Shown here in pieces: positions 27,742 through 36,667 of a DNA stretch of 64,000 nucleotides (its first letter is position 1; every line of letters begins with the position of its first letter). Made by a program: the position numbers and the translations under genes. Source of the DNA: Planktotalea sp. (lineage in GTDB: Bacteria > Pseudomonadota > Alphaproteobacteria > Rhodobacterales > Rhodobacteraceae); NCBI RefSeq assembly GCF_018607995.1, contig NZ_JABBAL010000015.1, positions 259,078-323,077 of the forward strand, written 5' to 3'. The notes beneath the pieces were generated by a model that was not told where the DNA came from, did not search any database, and saw only the letters and a program-made list of their open reading frames with translations.

Positions 27742-28221
27742 TTGATCGAACTCCATACAGTTGCCCATACCTACAGCGGTGAAGTTCCCGGCGCGGTCTA
27801 CCACGCACGGTGGCGCGCACTTTTGGTGTCTGCGGCCAGCTCACTTCGGATGCTGGGCTGGATTTCAATCATTCTGATCGCACTTGCGAAAGGCGCGATG
27901 ATTTCACTGGCCGCGCTCGCAGCCAACGCGCAAGTGATCGCTGTTATGCGGCTCGTGGGTGCGCGCGACTCCTACATTGCACAAGCGTTCATGCGGCGCT
28001 TTACCCTGCGTGCCTTGACGGGCGCGGCGATAGGCACTGTCCTCGGTATGGTTGCTTTGTTGTTTCTTCCCAGCGCTTCCGAAGAGGGTGGGTTCTTGAC
28101 AGGACTTGGCTTACAAGGCGGGCATTGGTTTCTGCTTTTTTTGATCCCTATTCTTGCGGCTGTCGCCGCGACCCCTCCCACGCGTCTTGCCGCGCGAAAT
28201 ACCCTATGGAGCCTCACATGA
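27742..28221 (+). pseudogene. ftsE-ftsX deletion fusion: start of ftsE joined to the last half of ftsX
   Basis: The TTG at 27742 (AGGAAAGG upstream) starts LIELHTVAHTYSG, the normal first residues of FtsE, but the Walker A motif never follows. The frame passes directly into EVPGAVYHARWRALL and then the FtsX C-terminal half, with membrane segments including WISIILIALAKGAMISLA and a VGARDSYIAQAFMRRFTLRA block. About 650 bases of ftsE and 400 of ftsX are missing. FtsX has also lost about three residues in the usual LAANAALAANA repeat. FtsEX is an ABC-type complex activating septal peptidoglycan hydrolases. The 159-codon frame is open, so a chimera could be made, but it cannot be an FtsEX complex. 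It overlaps plsC by four bases. Confidence 0.8.
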
Positions 28222-28955
28222 ACGAAAAGAAAAACCCTGTGCAATGGCTGCGTTCGCTTTTGTTTGTGGGGCAAATCTATTTAATGATGCTGATAATTGG
28301 TTTGCTGTTTGCACCTTGGGCGTTGTTTTCAAAGCGCGGTGCGCGCACCTGTTGCAAGACCTACAGCCGTTGGGTTTTTTGGACCGCAAGCTGGATGGTG
28401 GGCTTGAAGATCGAAGTGCGTGGCACACCACCGACAGAGCCGGGATTGGTTGCAGCCAAGCACCAGAGCTTTCTAGATATCATGATGATTTTTACCGCTA
28501 TTCCTGCGGGCAAGTTCATCATGAAAAAGCAAATCCTGTGGACGCCAGTGATTGGGCAATATGCGAAGCTGTTGAACTGCATCGCCGTGGATCGCGGCAA
28601 GCGTGGGGCGGCGATTGAAAAGATGGTCGCGGATGTAAAGGCAGGCTTGGTCGAAGCGGGTCAGCTGATTATTTACAGCCAAGGTACACGCGTCGCACCG
28701 GGTGCGCAGAAGCCTTACAAGGTTGGCACGGGCGTTCTTTACGAACAGATGGGACAAACATGTTATCCCGTTGCAACCAATGTTGGAGTGTTTTGGCCGC
28801 GCACAGGGATTTACCGAAAACCGGGTGTGGCCGTTGTTGAATTTCTTGAGCCAATAGATGCGGGCCTTACGCGCGAAGAGTTCATGGCTTTGCTCGAAGA
28901 GCGGGTCGAAACCCGCTCTAACGCGCTGATGCGTGAAGCGGGTTTCGAAGTTTAA
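28218..28955 (+). CDS. plsC: 1-acyl-sn-glycerol-3-phosphate acyltransferase
   Basis: 245 aa, complete. Acylates lysophosphatidate to phosphatidate at the inner membrane. N-terminal helix (about 10-32), catalytic H-x4-D in KHQSFLD, and YSQGTRVAPGAQKPYKVGTG as the acceptor-binding block (QGTR in place of the more common EGTR, which as I recall is usual in this order). ATG at 28218 overlaps the ftsX remnant stop, as plsC does with intact ftsX in relatives. Convergent with lpd, with four bases between stops. Confidence 0.93.
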   Translation: MNEKKNPVQWLRSLLFVGQIYLMMLIIGLLFAPWALFSKRGARTCCKTYSRWVFWTASWMVGLKIEVRGTPPTEPGLVAAKHQSFLDIMMIFTAIPAGKFIMKKQILWTPVIGQYAKLLNCIAVDRGKRGAAIEKMVADVKAGLVEAGQLIIYSQGTRVAPGAQKPYKVGTGVLYEQMGQTCYPVATNVGVFWPRTGIYRKPGVAVVEFLEPIDAGLTREEFMALLEERVETRSNALMREAGFEV

Positions 28956-28959
28956 ACGC

Positions 28960-30348
28960 TCACGCGTGAATTGCGCCATTACCGCAAGCAAGCGCTGCTT
29001 CGCGCACGGCTTCTGAGTAGGTCGGATGCGCGTGACAGGTCATCGCCAAATCCTCTGCCGAGGCTCCAAATTCCATGGCAACACAGACTTCATGGATTAG
29101 ATCACCCGCACTTGGTCCGATGATATGGGCACCCAAAATGCGGTCTGTGTCTTTGTCCGCGAGGATCTTAACAAAGCCGTCGCCCGCAAAGTTCGCTTTG
29201 GCGCGACCGTTGCCGATGAATGAGAACTTGCCAACTTTGTAGTTTTGGCCAGCATCCTTGAGCTCTTGCTCTGTCTTGCCCACATTCGCGACCTCGGGAT
29301 GCGTGTAGATCACACCGGGAATCACGCCGTAGTTCACGTGACCATGCTTGCCTGCGATCTGTTCTGCGGCGGCCATGCCCTCATCCTCCGCTTTGTGCGC
29401 GAGCATTGGACCATCAATTGCATCGCCAATCGCGTAGATCCCCTTGATGTTGGTTTGCCAATCGCTGCCCGTTTTGATCTGGCCACGTTCGGACATTTCC
29501 ACGCCCAAGGCGTCTAGGCCGAGACCATTTGTGAACGGACGGCGCCCTGTTGCGACCAAAACCGTGTCCGCATCAATCATGTGTTCGCTGTCATCTTTGC
29601 GAAGTTTATAGGTGACCTTTGCTTTGCTCTTGGTGGTCTCAACCCCCTGAACCGCCGCGCCAAGCACGAAATTCAAGCCCTGTTTGCCCAAAATCCGTTT
29701 GAAGGTTTTTTGCACTTCTGCGTCCATTCCCGGCGTGATCGCATCGAGAAATTCAACGACCGTCACCTCTGCGCCAAGACGTGCATAGACAGAGCCAAGC
29801 TCTAAGCCGATGACACCCGCACCAATGACAACCATTTTCTTCGGTATTTTGCCAAGCTCAAGCGCGCCTGTTGATGTCACGACCATCTTTTCGTCCACCT
29901 CGATGCCAGGCAGTGATGAAGGTTCTGAACCTGACGCGATGATGATGTTCTTCGCATTATGTGTCTCATCACTAACTTTGACTTTGCCGGCCTGGGGAAT
30001 GCTGCCCCAGCCTTTGAGCCAATCGATTTTGTTCTTTTTGAACAGGAACTCGATACCTTTTGTGTTGCCCTCAATCACTTCATCTTTGTAGGCGAGCATT
30101 TGGGTCCAATCCACCGAAGGACTTTTGCCCTTGAGACCCATTTTAGCGAAATTATGCTGCGCATCATGCAATTGATGGGAGGCGTGAAGCAGCGCCTTAG
30201 ACGGGATGCAGCCCACGTTCAAACATGTGCCACCAAGCGTGTCACGCGCCTCAACACAGGCAGTTTTTAGCCCCAATTGTGCGCAGCGAATTGCGCTGAC
30301 ATAGCCACCCGGGCCGGAGCCGATTACGATAACGTCATAGTCAGACAT
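28960..30348 (-). CDS. lpd: dihydrolipoyl dehydrogenase (E3)
   Basis: 462 aa, complete. FAD enzyme that reoxidises the lipoyl groups of OdhB. FAD motif [19 protein letters not shown], redox disulfide [16 protein letters not shown] motif [22 protein letters not shown] site [20 protein letters not shown], and the catalytic His-Glu block [14 protein letters not shown] at the C-terminus. It is the last gene of the minus-strand suc operon (sucC-sucD-sucA-sucB-small genes-lpd), fixing its role in 2-oxoglutarate dehydrogenase. Confidence 0.95.
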   Translation of the reverse strand: MSDYDVIVIGSGPGGYVSAIRCAQLGLKTACVEARDTLGGTCLNVGCIPSKALLHASHQLHDAQHNFAKMGLKGKSPSVDWTQMLAYKDEVIEGNTKGIEFLFKKNKIDWLKGWGSIPQAGKVKVSDETHNAKNIIIASGSEPSSLPGIEVDEKMVVTSTGALELGKIPKKMVVIGAGVIGLELGSVYARLGAEVTVVEFLDAITPGMDAEVQKTFKRILGKQGLNFVLGAAVQGVETTKSKAKVTYKLRKDDSEHMIDADTVLVATGRRPFTNGLGLDALGVEMSERGQIKTGSDWQTNIKGIYAIGDAIDGPMLAHKAEDEGMAAAEQIAGKHGHVNYGVIPGVIYTHPEVANVGKTEQELKDAGQNYKVGKFSFIGNGRAKANFAGDGFVKILADKDTDRILGAHIIGPSAGDLIHEVCVAMEFGASAEDLAMTCHAHPTYSEAVREAALACGNGAIHA

Positions 30349-30376
30349 GATGTGTCCTTTTTGGGTTTGGTGGGGT

Positions 30377-30432
30377 GGGGGCGTTGCCCCCGTCTCGGCA
30401 AGCCGAGCATCCCCCAGAGTTTATTTGGCAAA
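30377..30432 (+). repeat. double-hairpin intergenic repeat, copy B
   Basis: GGGGGC-GTT-GCCCCC, GT, CTCGGC-AA-GCCGAG, CATCCCCC, then AGAGTTTATTTGGCAAAG. It matches copy A at 22722 in order and spacing; the second stem carries a compensatory A-T to G-C exchange. It lies between MAPEG and lpd inside the suc operon, so would be in the transcript. Confidence 0.7.
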
Positions 30433-30439
30433 GCGAATG

Positions 30440-30829
30440 TTAAAAAAGCGTGGAAAGAAGCATTGCAATGGTTGCAGCCAATCCAACGAACCAGATGAGC
30501 GAGCGCCATGGGGCAAGGCCGAAGACATATGCCAGAATATAGAGAATACGCGCGCCAAGATAGGCGAATGAGCATAGCATCGTGATGTCGCTGGATTGGT
30601 CCGTATAAGTGACGACGACCACGGCGATTGTGAAAAGGATCAGCCCTTCAAAGTGGTTGTTCATTGCCCTTTGAAGTCGGCCTGCGACGCCAGTGAGTTC
30701 GATGGGTTTATCACGTGGACCCGCTGCTTTATAGACGCCAACCTGACTGATTGAAGCGATTGAGTATGCACAAAACTGCAAGATTTGCAGCAATGCCGCG
30801 AGCGTAAGAGTTATTAGTTCGGGTGTCAT
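30440..30829 (-). CDS. MAPEG family membrane protein
   Basis: 129 aa with four hydrophobic helices, of the MAPEG superfamily (membrane proteins of eicosanoid and glutathione metabolism). The family pattern GRLQRAMNNHFEGLILFTIA covers the end of loop 1 and helix 2. The ATG at 30829 (MTPELITLTLAAL) is preferred; a longer frame to 30862 lacks homology. Function in bacteria is unclear. It lies between sucB and lpd on the same strand, as it does in several Rhodobacterales. Confidence 0.82.
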   Translation of the reverse strand: MTPELITLTLAALLQILQFCAYSIASISQVGVYKAAGPRDKPIELTGVAGRLQRAMNNHFEGLILFTIAVVVVTYTDQSSDITMLCSFAYLGARILYILAYVFGLAPWRSLIWFVGLAATIAMLLSTLF

Positions 30830-30881
30830 TACTGTGAATTCCTTGCGTGCGGTTTGGACCAAGCATTGATCTGCGCTGGTG

Positions 30882-31022
30882 TTAGAAGCGTGGCGGCGCG
30901 ATGCTTGAATAAATCACGACCTGATCGAAGCTAATCACATGATTATATGCGAGCCATTCAACAATGAAGAGCCCCCCATTGCGCATACAGGCCATCACAG
31001 CTGTCTTCGCTGCTTTAGTCAT
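30882..31022 (-). pseudogene. glycosyltransferase family 2 N-terminal remnant
   Basis: 46 codons: MTKAAKTAVMACMRNGGLF, then IVEWLAYNHVISFDQVVIYSS, then unrelated IAPPRF and a TAA. The block ACMRNE..FIVEWLAYH...GFD.VVVYSND is the start of a Rhodobacterales glycosyltransferase-2-like family. Here the acidic residue after RN is Gly and everything after the first strand is gone. The ATG at 31022 overlaps the stop of the upstream gene (ATGA), so it was once translationally coupled. Confidence 0.7.
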
Positions 31023-31219
31023 GTAACAGCAGCCTTGCATTTCGGGCAAATAACCACGTTTCGATCTAACGGATCACGGATGAAAGGCGCGATATGATGC
31101 AGACGCCGCGAGGGCGTCTGACCAAGTCTGCTGTGTTGCCCAACTTCGACGACCCAATTCACCTTGGCGCTAAAGCCACAATGCGGGTAGGTCAGCGTTT
31201 TGGGTTCCAAATAGGCCAT
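31019..31219 (-). CDS. small zinc-ribbon-like protein with one degenerate knuckle
   Basis: 66 aa between sucB and the glycosyltransferase remnant. It starts MAYLEPKTLTYPHCGFSAKV and ends VICPKCKAAVT. In relatives as I remember them both knuckles are CPxC; here the first is YPHC, so a metal ligand is missing, while the second (CPKC) is intact. Function unknown. It starts nine bases after the sucB stop. With its coupled downstream partner dead, the gene may also be decaying. Confidence 0.6.
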   Translation of the reverse strand: MAYLEPKTLTYPHCGFSAKVNWVVEVGQHSRLGQTPSRRLHHIAPFIRDPLDRNVVICPKCKAAVT

Positions 31220-31228
31220 CGCGGTAGG

Positions 31229-32716
31229 TTACAGATCCATCAAAAGACGGCGAGGATCTTCGAGCGCTTCTTTGACGCGCACAAGGAAGGTTACCGCGCC
31301 TTTGCCATCCACGATGCGGTGATCATAGGACAGGGCAAGATACATCATCGGGCGGATCACAACTTCACCATTGATGGCCATCGGGCGATCCTGGATTTTG
31401 TGCATGCCAAGAATGCCCGACTGTGGCGGGTTCAAGATCGGTGAAGACATCAGCGATCCGTAGACGCCACCGTTGGAAATTGTGAAGGTGCCGCCCTGCA
31501 TTTCCGCCATCGATAGTTTGCCGTCGCGCGCGCGCGCGCCTTTTTCGGCGATTGCTTTTTCGATGCCAGCAAATGACATTGAATCTGCATCGCGGATCAC
31601 AGGAACGACCAGACCTGTTGGCGTACCCGCCGCAATACCCATGTGGACAAAATTCTTGTAAACAACGTCAGTGCCATCAATCTCAGCGTTTACTTCGGGA
31701 ACTTCGTTCAGCGCATGAACACAGGCCTTCGTGAAGAAAGACATGAAGCCCAATTTGACGCCATGTTTCTTAAGAAACAGGTCTTTGTATTCATTGCGAA
31801 GGGCCATCACCTCGGTCATGTCAACTTCGTTGTAGGTGGTGAGCATGGCTGCCGTGTTTTGGCTTTCCTTCAAGCGCCGCGCGATTGTCTGGCGCAGGCG
31901 TGTCATCTTCACACGCTCCTCACGCGAGGCATCGTCGGCACTGACAGGGGCACGCGGCGCGGGTGCAGGTGCGGCAGCGGGGGCAGGAGCTGCGGAGAGC
32001 GCTTTGGCAACGTCATCCTTCATAATGCGGCCATCGCGGCCAGAGCCTGTGACAGCATCGCGCAAAACGCCCGCTTCGGCCATCGCTTTCTTCGCGGAAG
32101 GCGCGTCTTCCACGTCTTTGCCACCTGCGCTGGTAGTGGGTGCGGTAGCTGCCGCTGGTGCATCACTCACGCTGGCCGCCGCGCCGCCAATGACGGCGAG
32201 CTTGGCTGCAGCATCAACTGTTGTGCCTTCCGCGGCGATAATTTGAGACAAAACGCCAGCAGATGGTGCAGGCACTTCGACGGAGACTTTGTCGGTTTCC
32301 AACTCACAGAGCATTTCGTCCTGCGCGACCGTGTCGCCGACTTTCTTGAACCATGTGCTGACCGTTGCCTCGGTCACGGATTCACCCAAGGTTGGGACCA
32401 TGACATCAACGCTTGCCGCTGGACTGTCTGATCTCGCTGCGGCTTTCGCAGGTTTAGCGGGTGCACTCACGGTACCGGATCCTTCAATGATGGTCGCGAG
32501 CAGAGCATCAACGCCAACAGTTGTGCCTTCTGAGGCAACGATTTCGCCCATAGTACCTGCGGCCGTTGCAGGCACTTCGACTGTAACCTTGTCAGTCTCC
32601 AGCTCACAAAGCATTTCATCAACAGCAACGGCATCTCCTGGCTTCTTGAACCATGTGGCAACGGTGGCCTCTGTGACCGACTCGCCCAATGTTGGAACGC
32701 GAATTTCTGTGCTCAT
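31229..32716 (-). CDS. sucB: 2-oxoglutarate dehydrogenase E2, dihydrolipoyl succinyltransferase
   Basis: 495 aa with two N-terminal lipoyl domains. Each contains [13 protein letters not shown] and the lipoyl lysine in ELETDKV (K43 and K143, exactly 100 residues apart, about 39 of 44 residues identical between copies). An Ala/Pro linker follows, then the E3-binding domain (about 215-250, [20 protein letters not shown]), a second linker and the catalytic domain ending [16 protein letters not shown] (catalytic His and Asp). It transfers the succinyl group to CoA. Three bases separate it from sucA. The long plus-strand ORF over 31643-32431 is a shadow. Confidence 0.95.
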   Translation of the reverse strand: MSTEIRVPTLGESVTEATVATWFKKPGDAVAVDEMLCELETDKVTVEVPATAAGTMGEIVASEGTTVGVDALLATIIEGSGTVSAPAKPAKAAARSDSPAASVDVMVPTLGESVTEATVSTWFKKVGDTVAQDEMLCELETDKVSVEVPAPSAGVLSQIIAAEGTTVDAAAKLAVIGGAAASVSDAPAAATAPTTSAGGKDVEDAPSAKKAMAEAGVLRDAVTGSGRDGRIMKDDVAKALSAAPAPAAAPAPAPRAPVSADDASREERVKMTRLRQTIARRLKESQNTAAMLTTYNEVDMTEVMALRNEYKDLFLKKHGVKLGFMSFFTKACVHALNEVPEVNAEIDGTDVVYKNFVHMGIAAGTPTGLVVPVIRDADSMSFAGIEKAIAEKGARARDGKLSMAEMQGGTFTISNGGVYGSLMSSPILNPPQSGILGMHKIQDRPMAINGEVVIRPMMYLALSYDHRIVDGKGAVTFLVRVKEALEDPRRLLMDL

Positions 32717-32719
32717 GGG

Positions 32720-35680
32720 TTACTTCCCTTTCCGTGTCAGCGCATCGTCGATGAGTGCTGCTTGTTGTGCTTTGTGAATGCTGGCCAGACCCGTTGCTGG
32801 GGAGGCACTTGCCGAACGACCCGCAAAGACAGGGCGCTCATGTTTCGCTTTGATGCGGTTCAGGACCCACTCAAGGTTCGGTTCCATAAAGGTCCAGCCA
32901 CCTTGATTTTTGGGCTCTTCCTGACACCAGACCATTTCCGCGTTCTTGAAGCGACCCAATTCTTTGACCGCAGAGTTCGCAGGGAAAGGATAGAATTGCT
33001 CAAAACGCATGATGTACGTGTCATCAAGACCGCGTGCGTCGCGTTCTTCGAGCAAGTCATAGTATACCTTGCCTGAACACATCACGACGCGCTTGATCTT
33101 GTCATCGGCAACCAGTTTTGTGTTCGAATTGCCGTATTGCGCATCATCCCAGAGGACGCGGTGAAAGCTGGATCCAGTCGTAAACTCTTCCGCTTTGCTG
33201 ACGGCCAATTTGTGACGCAGCAGAGATTTTGGCGTCATCAAAATCAGGGGTTTTCGGAAAGTACGGTGCAACTGGCGGCGCAAAATGTGGAAGTAGTTTG
33301 CCGGCGTCGTGCAGTTCGCGACGATCCAGTTGTCCTGACCACACATTTGCAAGAAACGCTCAAGTCGAGCGGACGAATGCTCTGGTCCTTGGCCCTCGAA
33401 ACCGTGAGGTAGAAGGACAACGAGACCCGACATGCGCAACCATTTGCTTTCACCGGAACTGATGAACTGATCGAACATAATCTGCGCGCCATTGGCGAAA
33501 TCACCAAACTGGGCTTCCCAAAGAGTCAGCGCATTTGGCTCCGCCATTGAGTAACCATACTCAAAACCGAGGACCGCATATTCCGAGAGCATAGAGTCGA
33601 TGACTTCATAATGCGCTTGGCCTTCGCGGATGTGGTTGAGCGGGTAATACCGCTCTTCGGTTTCTTGGTTGATCAAACCCGAGTGGCGCTGCGAAAACGT
33701 GCCACGCGTACTGTCTTGACCCGCGAGGCGCACGCCCATGCCTTCGGTTAGCAATCCGCCAAAGGCCAAAGCCTCGCCCGTGGCCCAATCGAAGCCCTCG
33801 CCACTTTCGAACATTTTCTTTTTTGTATCGAGCAAACGCCCGACTGTTTTATGCAGCGGGAAATTGTCTGGCGTTCTGGTGAGTGCGGTCCCCACTTCGG
33901 CGAGTGTTTCTGGCGCAATCGCGGTTTCACCGCGCTGGTATTCGTCCTTACGGCGATCCAGATGTGACCACTTGCCATCCAGCCAATCAGCCTTGTTGGG
34001 TTTGTAATCCTTGCCGGCTTCAAACTCATTATTCAGATGCGCTTGGAAGGCTGTTTTCATATCTTCGATCTCACCCTCTGGGATGAGACCGTCTTTAACC
34101 AGCCGCTCTGTATAGAGACTGAGCGTGGTCTTATGCGTCTTGATCTTTTTGTACATGACGGGGTTGGTGAACATCGGTTCATCCCCTTCATTGTGACCAA
34201 AGCGGCGGTAGCAAATGATGTCGATGACGACATCTTTGTGGAACTTCTGGCGGAACTCAGTCGCGACTTTCGCTGCGTGAACAACTGCCTCTGGATCATC
34301 GCCGTTGACGTGGAAAATCGGGCTTTCCACAACCAAAGCGTTGTCTGTTGGATAGGGCGAGGAGCGTGAAAAATGCGGAGCCGTGGTGAAACCGATCTGG
34401 TTGTTAACAACGATGTGCATCGTGCCGCCAGTTTTATGGCCGCGCAGACCCGAGAGCGCAAAACACTCCGCAACAACGCCTTGACCCGCGAAGGCCGCAT
34501 CGCCGTGAAGTAGGATCGGCATCACTTTGATGCGCTCCTCATCGTTGAGCTGGTCTTGCTTGGCACGCACTTTCCCAATCACCACAGGGTTAACCGCCTC
34601 GAGGTGTGAGGGGTTCGCAGTCAGCGAAAGGTGCACGTTGTTGCCGTCAAATTCACGATCAGAGCTGGCACCAAGGTGATACTTTACGTCCCCAGAGCCG
34701 TCCACATCCTCAGGCTTGAAGCTGCCGCCTTGAAATTCGTTGAAAATGGCGCGGTAGGGTTTGCTCATCACGTTTGCAAGAACGGATAAGCGCCCACGGT
34801 GCGGCATGCCGATGACGATGTCTTGAACGCCCAAAGCGCCGCCGCGTTTGATGATTTGCTCCATCGCAGGGATCAAGCTTTCGCCGCCATCAAGGCCGAA
34901 ACGTTTGGTGCCCATGTATTTCACATGAAGGAATTTCTCAAAGCCCTCGGCCTCGACCATCTTGTTGAGAATGGCTTTGCGACCCTCGCGTGAGAATTGG
35001 ATTTCTTTGCCCAAGCCTTCAATACGCTCTTTGAGCCAGCTTGCTTCTTCTGGATCAGAAATATGCATGTATTGCAGGGCAAACGTGCCGCAATACGTGC
35101 GTTTCACGATGTCGACGATCTGGCGCATGGAGGCGATCTGCAAGCCCAATACGTTGTCGATAAAGATCGGGCGATCCATATCTGCGTCAGTAAAGCCGTA
35201 AGATCTCGGGTCAAGCTCTGGATGTTTGGATGCTTCGCGCATGCCAAGTGGGTCGAGATCAGCGGCGAGGTGGCCACGAATACGGTAAGCACGAATGAGC
35301 ATGAGCGCACGAATGGAATCGAGTACAGCGCGTTTGATAGCTTCGTCGCTGACTTCGACGCCCGCTGTTGCGGCCTTTGCTTTGATCTTGTCGCCTGCAG
35401 CTTTGGTTTCTGATTGCGCAGGCCATTGCCCATCAAGCGCGGCTGTTAGATCGTCGTTCGGCAGGGGCGGCCAATCGGCGCGCGCCCAAGAGGGGCCGGT
35501 GGCTTCTGCCTTCACGTCCAGATCAGCGTCGCCAAGCTGGGCGAAAAAGCCCTGCCATGCTGCATCGACCGCATTTGGATCATTGGCATATTGCGCATAA
35601 AGCTGTTCGAGATACTCGGCGTTATGGCCTTGCATGAAGCTTGACGCGTGGAATTGATCGTTGGAACTTTGATCTGTCAT
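32720..35680 (-). CDS. sucA: 2-oxoglutarate dehydrogenase E1
   Basis: 986 aa, complete. Thiamine-diphosphate decarboxylase of the 2-oxoglutarate dehydrogenase complex. N-terminal E2-binding segment FMQGHNAEYLEQLYAQYAND; substrate His region IGMPHRGRLSVLANV; ThDP-binding GDAAFAGQGVVAE; and LPHGFEGQGPEHSSARLERF near residue 750. ATG at 35680 (MTDQSSNDQFHASSF) with GGGAGAGCAAGA upstream; the frame extends to 35755 but that part lies in the intergenic repeat. Third gene of the suc operon. Confidence 0.96.
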   Translation of the reverse strand: MTDQSSNDQFHASSFMQGHNAEYLEQLYAQYANDPNAVDAAWQGFFAQLGDADLDVKAEATGPSWARADWPPLPNDDLTAALDGQWPAQSETKAAGDKIKAKAATAGVEVSDEAIKRAVLDSIRALMLIRAYRIRGHLAADLDPLGMREASKHPELDPRSYGFTDADMDRPIFIDNVLGLQIASMRQIVDIVKRTYCGTFALQYMHISDPEEASWLKERIEGLGKEIQFSREGRKAILNKMVEAEGFEKFLHVKYMGTKRFGLDGGESLIPAMEQIIKRGGALGVQDIVIGMPHRGRLSVLANVMSKPYRAIFNEFQGGSFKPEDVDGSGDVKYHLGASSDREFDGNNVHLSLTANPSHLEAVNPVVIGKVRAKQDQLNDEERIKVMPILLHGDAAFAGQGVVAECFALSGLRGHKTGGTMHIVVNNQIGFTTAPHFSRSSPYPTDNALVVESPIFHVNGDDPEAVVHAAKVATEFRQKFHKDVVIDIICYRRFGHNEGDEPMFTNPVMYKKIKTHKTTLSLYTERLVKDGLIPEGEIEDMKTAFQAHLNNEFEAGKDYKPNKADWLDGKWSHLDRRKDEYQRGETAIAPETLAEVGTALTRTPDNFPLHKTVGRLLDTKKKMFESGEGFDWATGEALAFGGLLTEGMGVRLAGQDSTRGTFSQRHSGLINQETEERYYPLNHIREGQAHYEVIDSMLSEYAVLGFEYGYSMAEPNALTLWEAQFGDFANGAQIMFDQFISSGESKWLRMSGLVVLLPHGFEGQGPEHSSARLERFLQMCGQDNWIVANCTTPANYFHILRRQLHRTFRKPLILMTPKSLLRHKLAVSKAEEFTTGSSFHRVLWDDAQYGNSNTKLVADDKIKRVVMCSGKVYYDLLEERDARGLDDTYIMRFEQFYPFPANSAVKELGRFKNAEMVWCQEEPKNQGGWTFMEPNLEWVLNRIKAKHERPVFAGRSASASPATGLASIHKAQQAALIDDALTRKGK

Positions 35681-35726
35681 TCTTGCTCTCCCAAAAGGGG
35701 CCGTGTCCTGAATGCAGCCCTTGGCA

Positions 35727-35775
35727 GGGCCCAAACGTTTGATGGCTTGGGCCAAAGAGGCCCAAGCGTTTGGTG
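35727..35775. repeat. hairpin and imperfect direct repeat between sucD and sucA
   Basis: A nine-pair stem GCTTGGGCC-AAAGA-GGCCCAAGC (35745-35767) has no T run on either strand. It is flanked by two imperfect direct repeats, GGCCCAAACGTTTGATG and GGCCCAAGCGTTTGGTG, each with a CAAACGTTTG-type palindrome. Placed between two genes of one operon, it may be an mRNA processing or stability element or a weak attenuator; that is inference. Confidence 0.5.
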
Positions 35776-35781
35776 CTCGCG

Positions 35782-36663
35782 TTAACCGATCGCTTCAATC
35801 ACAGCTTCGCCCAAGGTCGCGGGGCTGTCTGCCACGACGATTCCAGCGGAGCGCATAGCTTCGATCTTGTCCTCGGCGCCACCTTTGCCACCAGCGACAA
35901 TCGCGCCAGCGTGGCCCATGCGGCGTCCGGGAGGGGCCGTGCGGCCAGCGATGAATCCAGCTGTTGGTTTCCAACGGCCCTTTTTCTTCTCATCCGCAAG
36001 AAACTGCGCTGCTTCTTCTTCAGCAGAGCCGCCGATTTCGCCGATCATGATGATGGACTGTGTTTCTGGATCCGCGAGGAACATTTCCAGCACGTCGATG
36101 TGCTCTGTGCCTTTGATCGGATCGCCACCGATGCCGACAGCAGAGGATTGGCCAAGACCAAGATCCGTCGTTTGCTTAACTGCTTCATACGTTAGCGTGC
36201 CGGAGCGGGAAACAACGCCACAAGAGCCGCGCTTGTGGATGTGACCCGGCATAATGCCGATTTTGCAAGCGTCAGGTGTGATCACGCCCGGGCAGTTAGG
36301 TCCGATAAGACGCGAAGAAGAGCCTTCAAGAGCGCGCTGAACACGCATCATGTCGAGCACTGGAATGCCTTCGGTGATGCACACGATCAATTCCATTTCG
36401 GCGTCGATCGCCTCTAGGATCGAATCCGCCGCGAAGGGAGGAGGTACGTAGATTACCGATGCGTTCGCTTCGGTCACGTGACGTGCTTCGTGCACGGAGT
36501 TGAAGACCGGCAGGTCAAGATGCGTTGTACCGCCCTTGCCGGGTGTCACGCCACCGACCATCTTTGTGCCATATGCAATCGCTTGCTCGGAGTGGAATGT
36601 ACCTTGCGAACCTGTGAGGCCTTGGCAAATTACTTTTGTGTTTTCGTCTACGAGAACAGCCAT
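35782..36663 (-). CDS. sucD: succinate-CoA ligase (ADP-forming) alpha subunit
   Basis: 293 aa, complete. With SucC it makes succinate and ATP from succinyl-CoA. N-terminal CoA-binding Rossmann domain ([20 protein letters not shown]), [10 protein letters not shown], and the phosphohistidine region [18 protein letters not shown] near residues 245-262. The start is four bases after the sucC stop with AAGGATAATCCC upstream. The 100-base gap to sucA carries the hairpin described at 35727. Confidence 0.96.
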   Translation of the reverse strand: MAVLVDENTKVICQGLTGSQGTFHSEQAIAYGTKMVGGVTPGKGGTTHLDLPVFNSVHEARHVTEANASVIYVPPPFAADSILEAIDAEMELIVCITEGIPVLDMMRVQRALEGSSSRLIGPNCPGVITPDACKIGIMPGHIHKRGSCGVVSRSGTLTYEAVKQTTDLGLGQSSAVGIGGDPIKGTEHIDVLEMFLADPETQSIIMIGEIGGSAEEEAAQFLADEKKKGRWKPTAGFIAGRTAPPGRRMGHAGAIVAGGKGGAEDKIEAMRSAGIVVADSPATLGEAVIEAIG

Positions 36664-36667
36664 GGGA

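Noticed and set aside
31643-32431. 262-codon plus-strand ORF across sucB
   Set aside because: It is the complement of the lipoyl and linker-coding sequence, Cys/Arg-rich and without domain features.
36275-36290. Further TGTGATCAC-like matches, e.g. in sucD and near 63821
   Set aside because: They lie within coding sequence, are single and imperfect, and lack the 21-bp partner.
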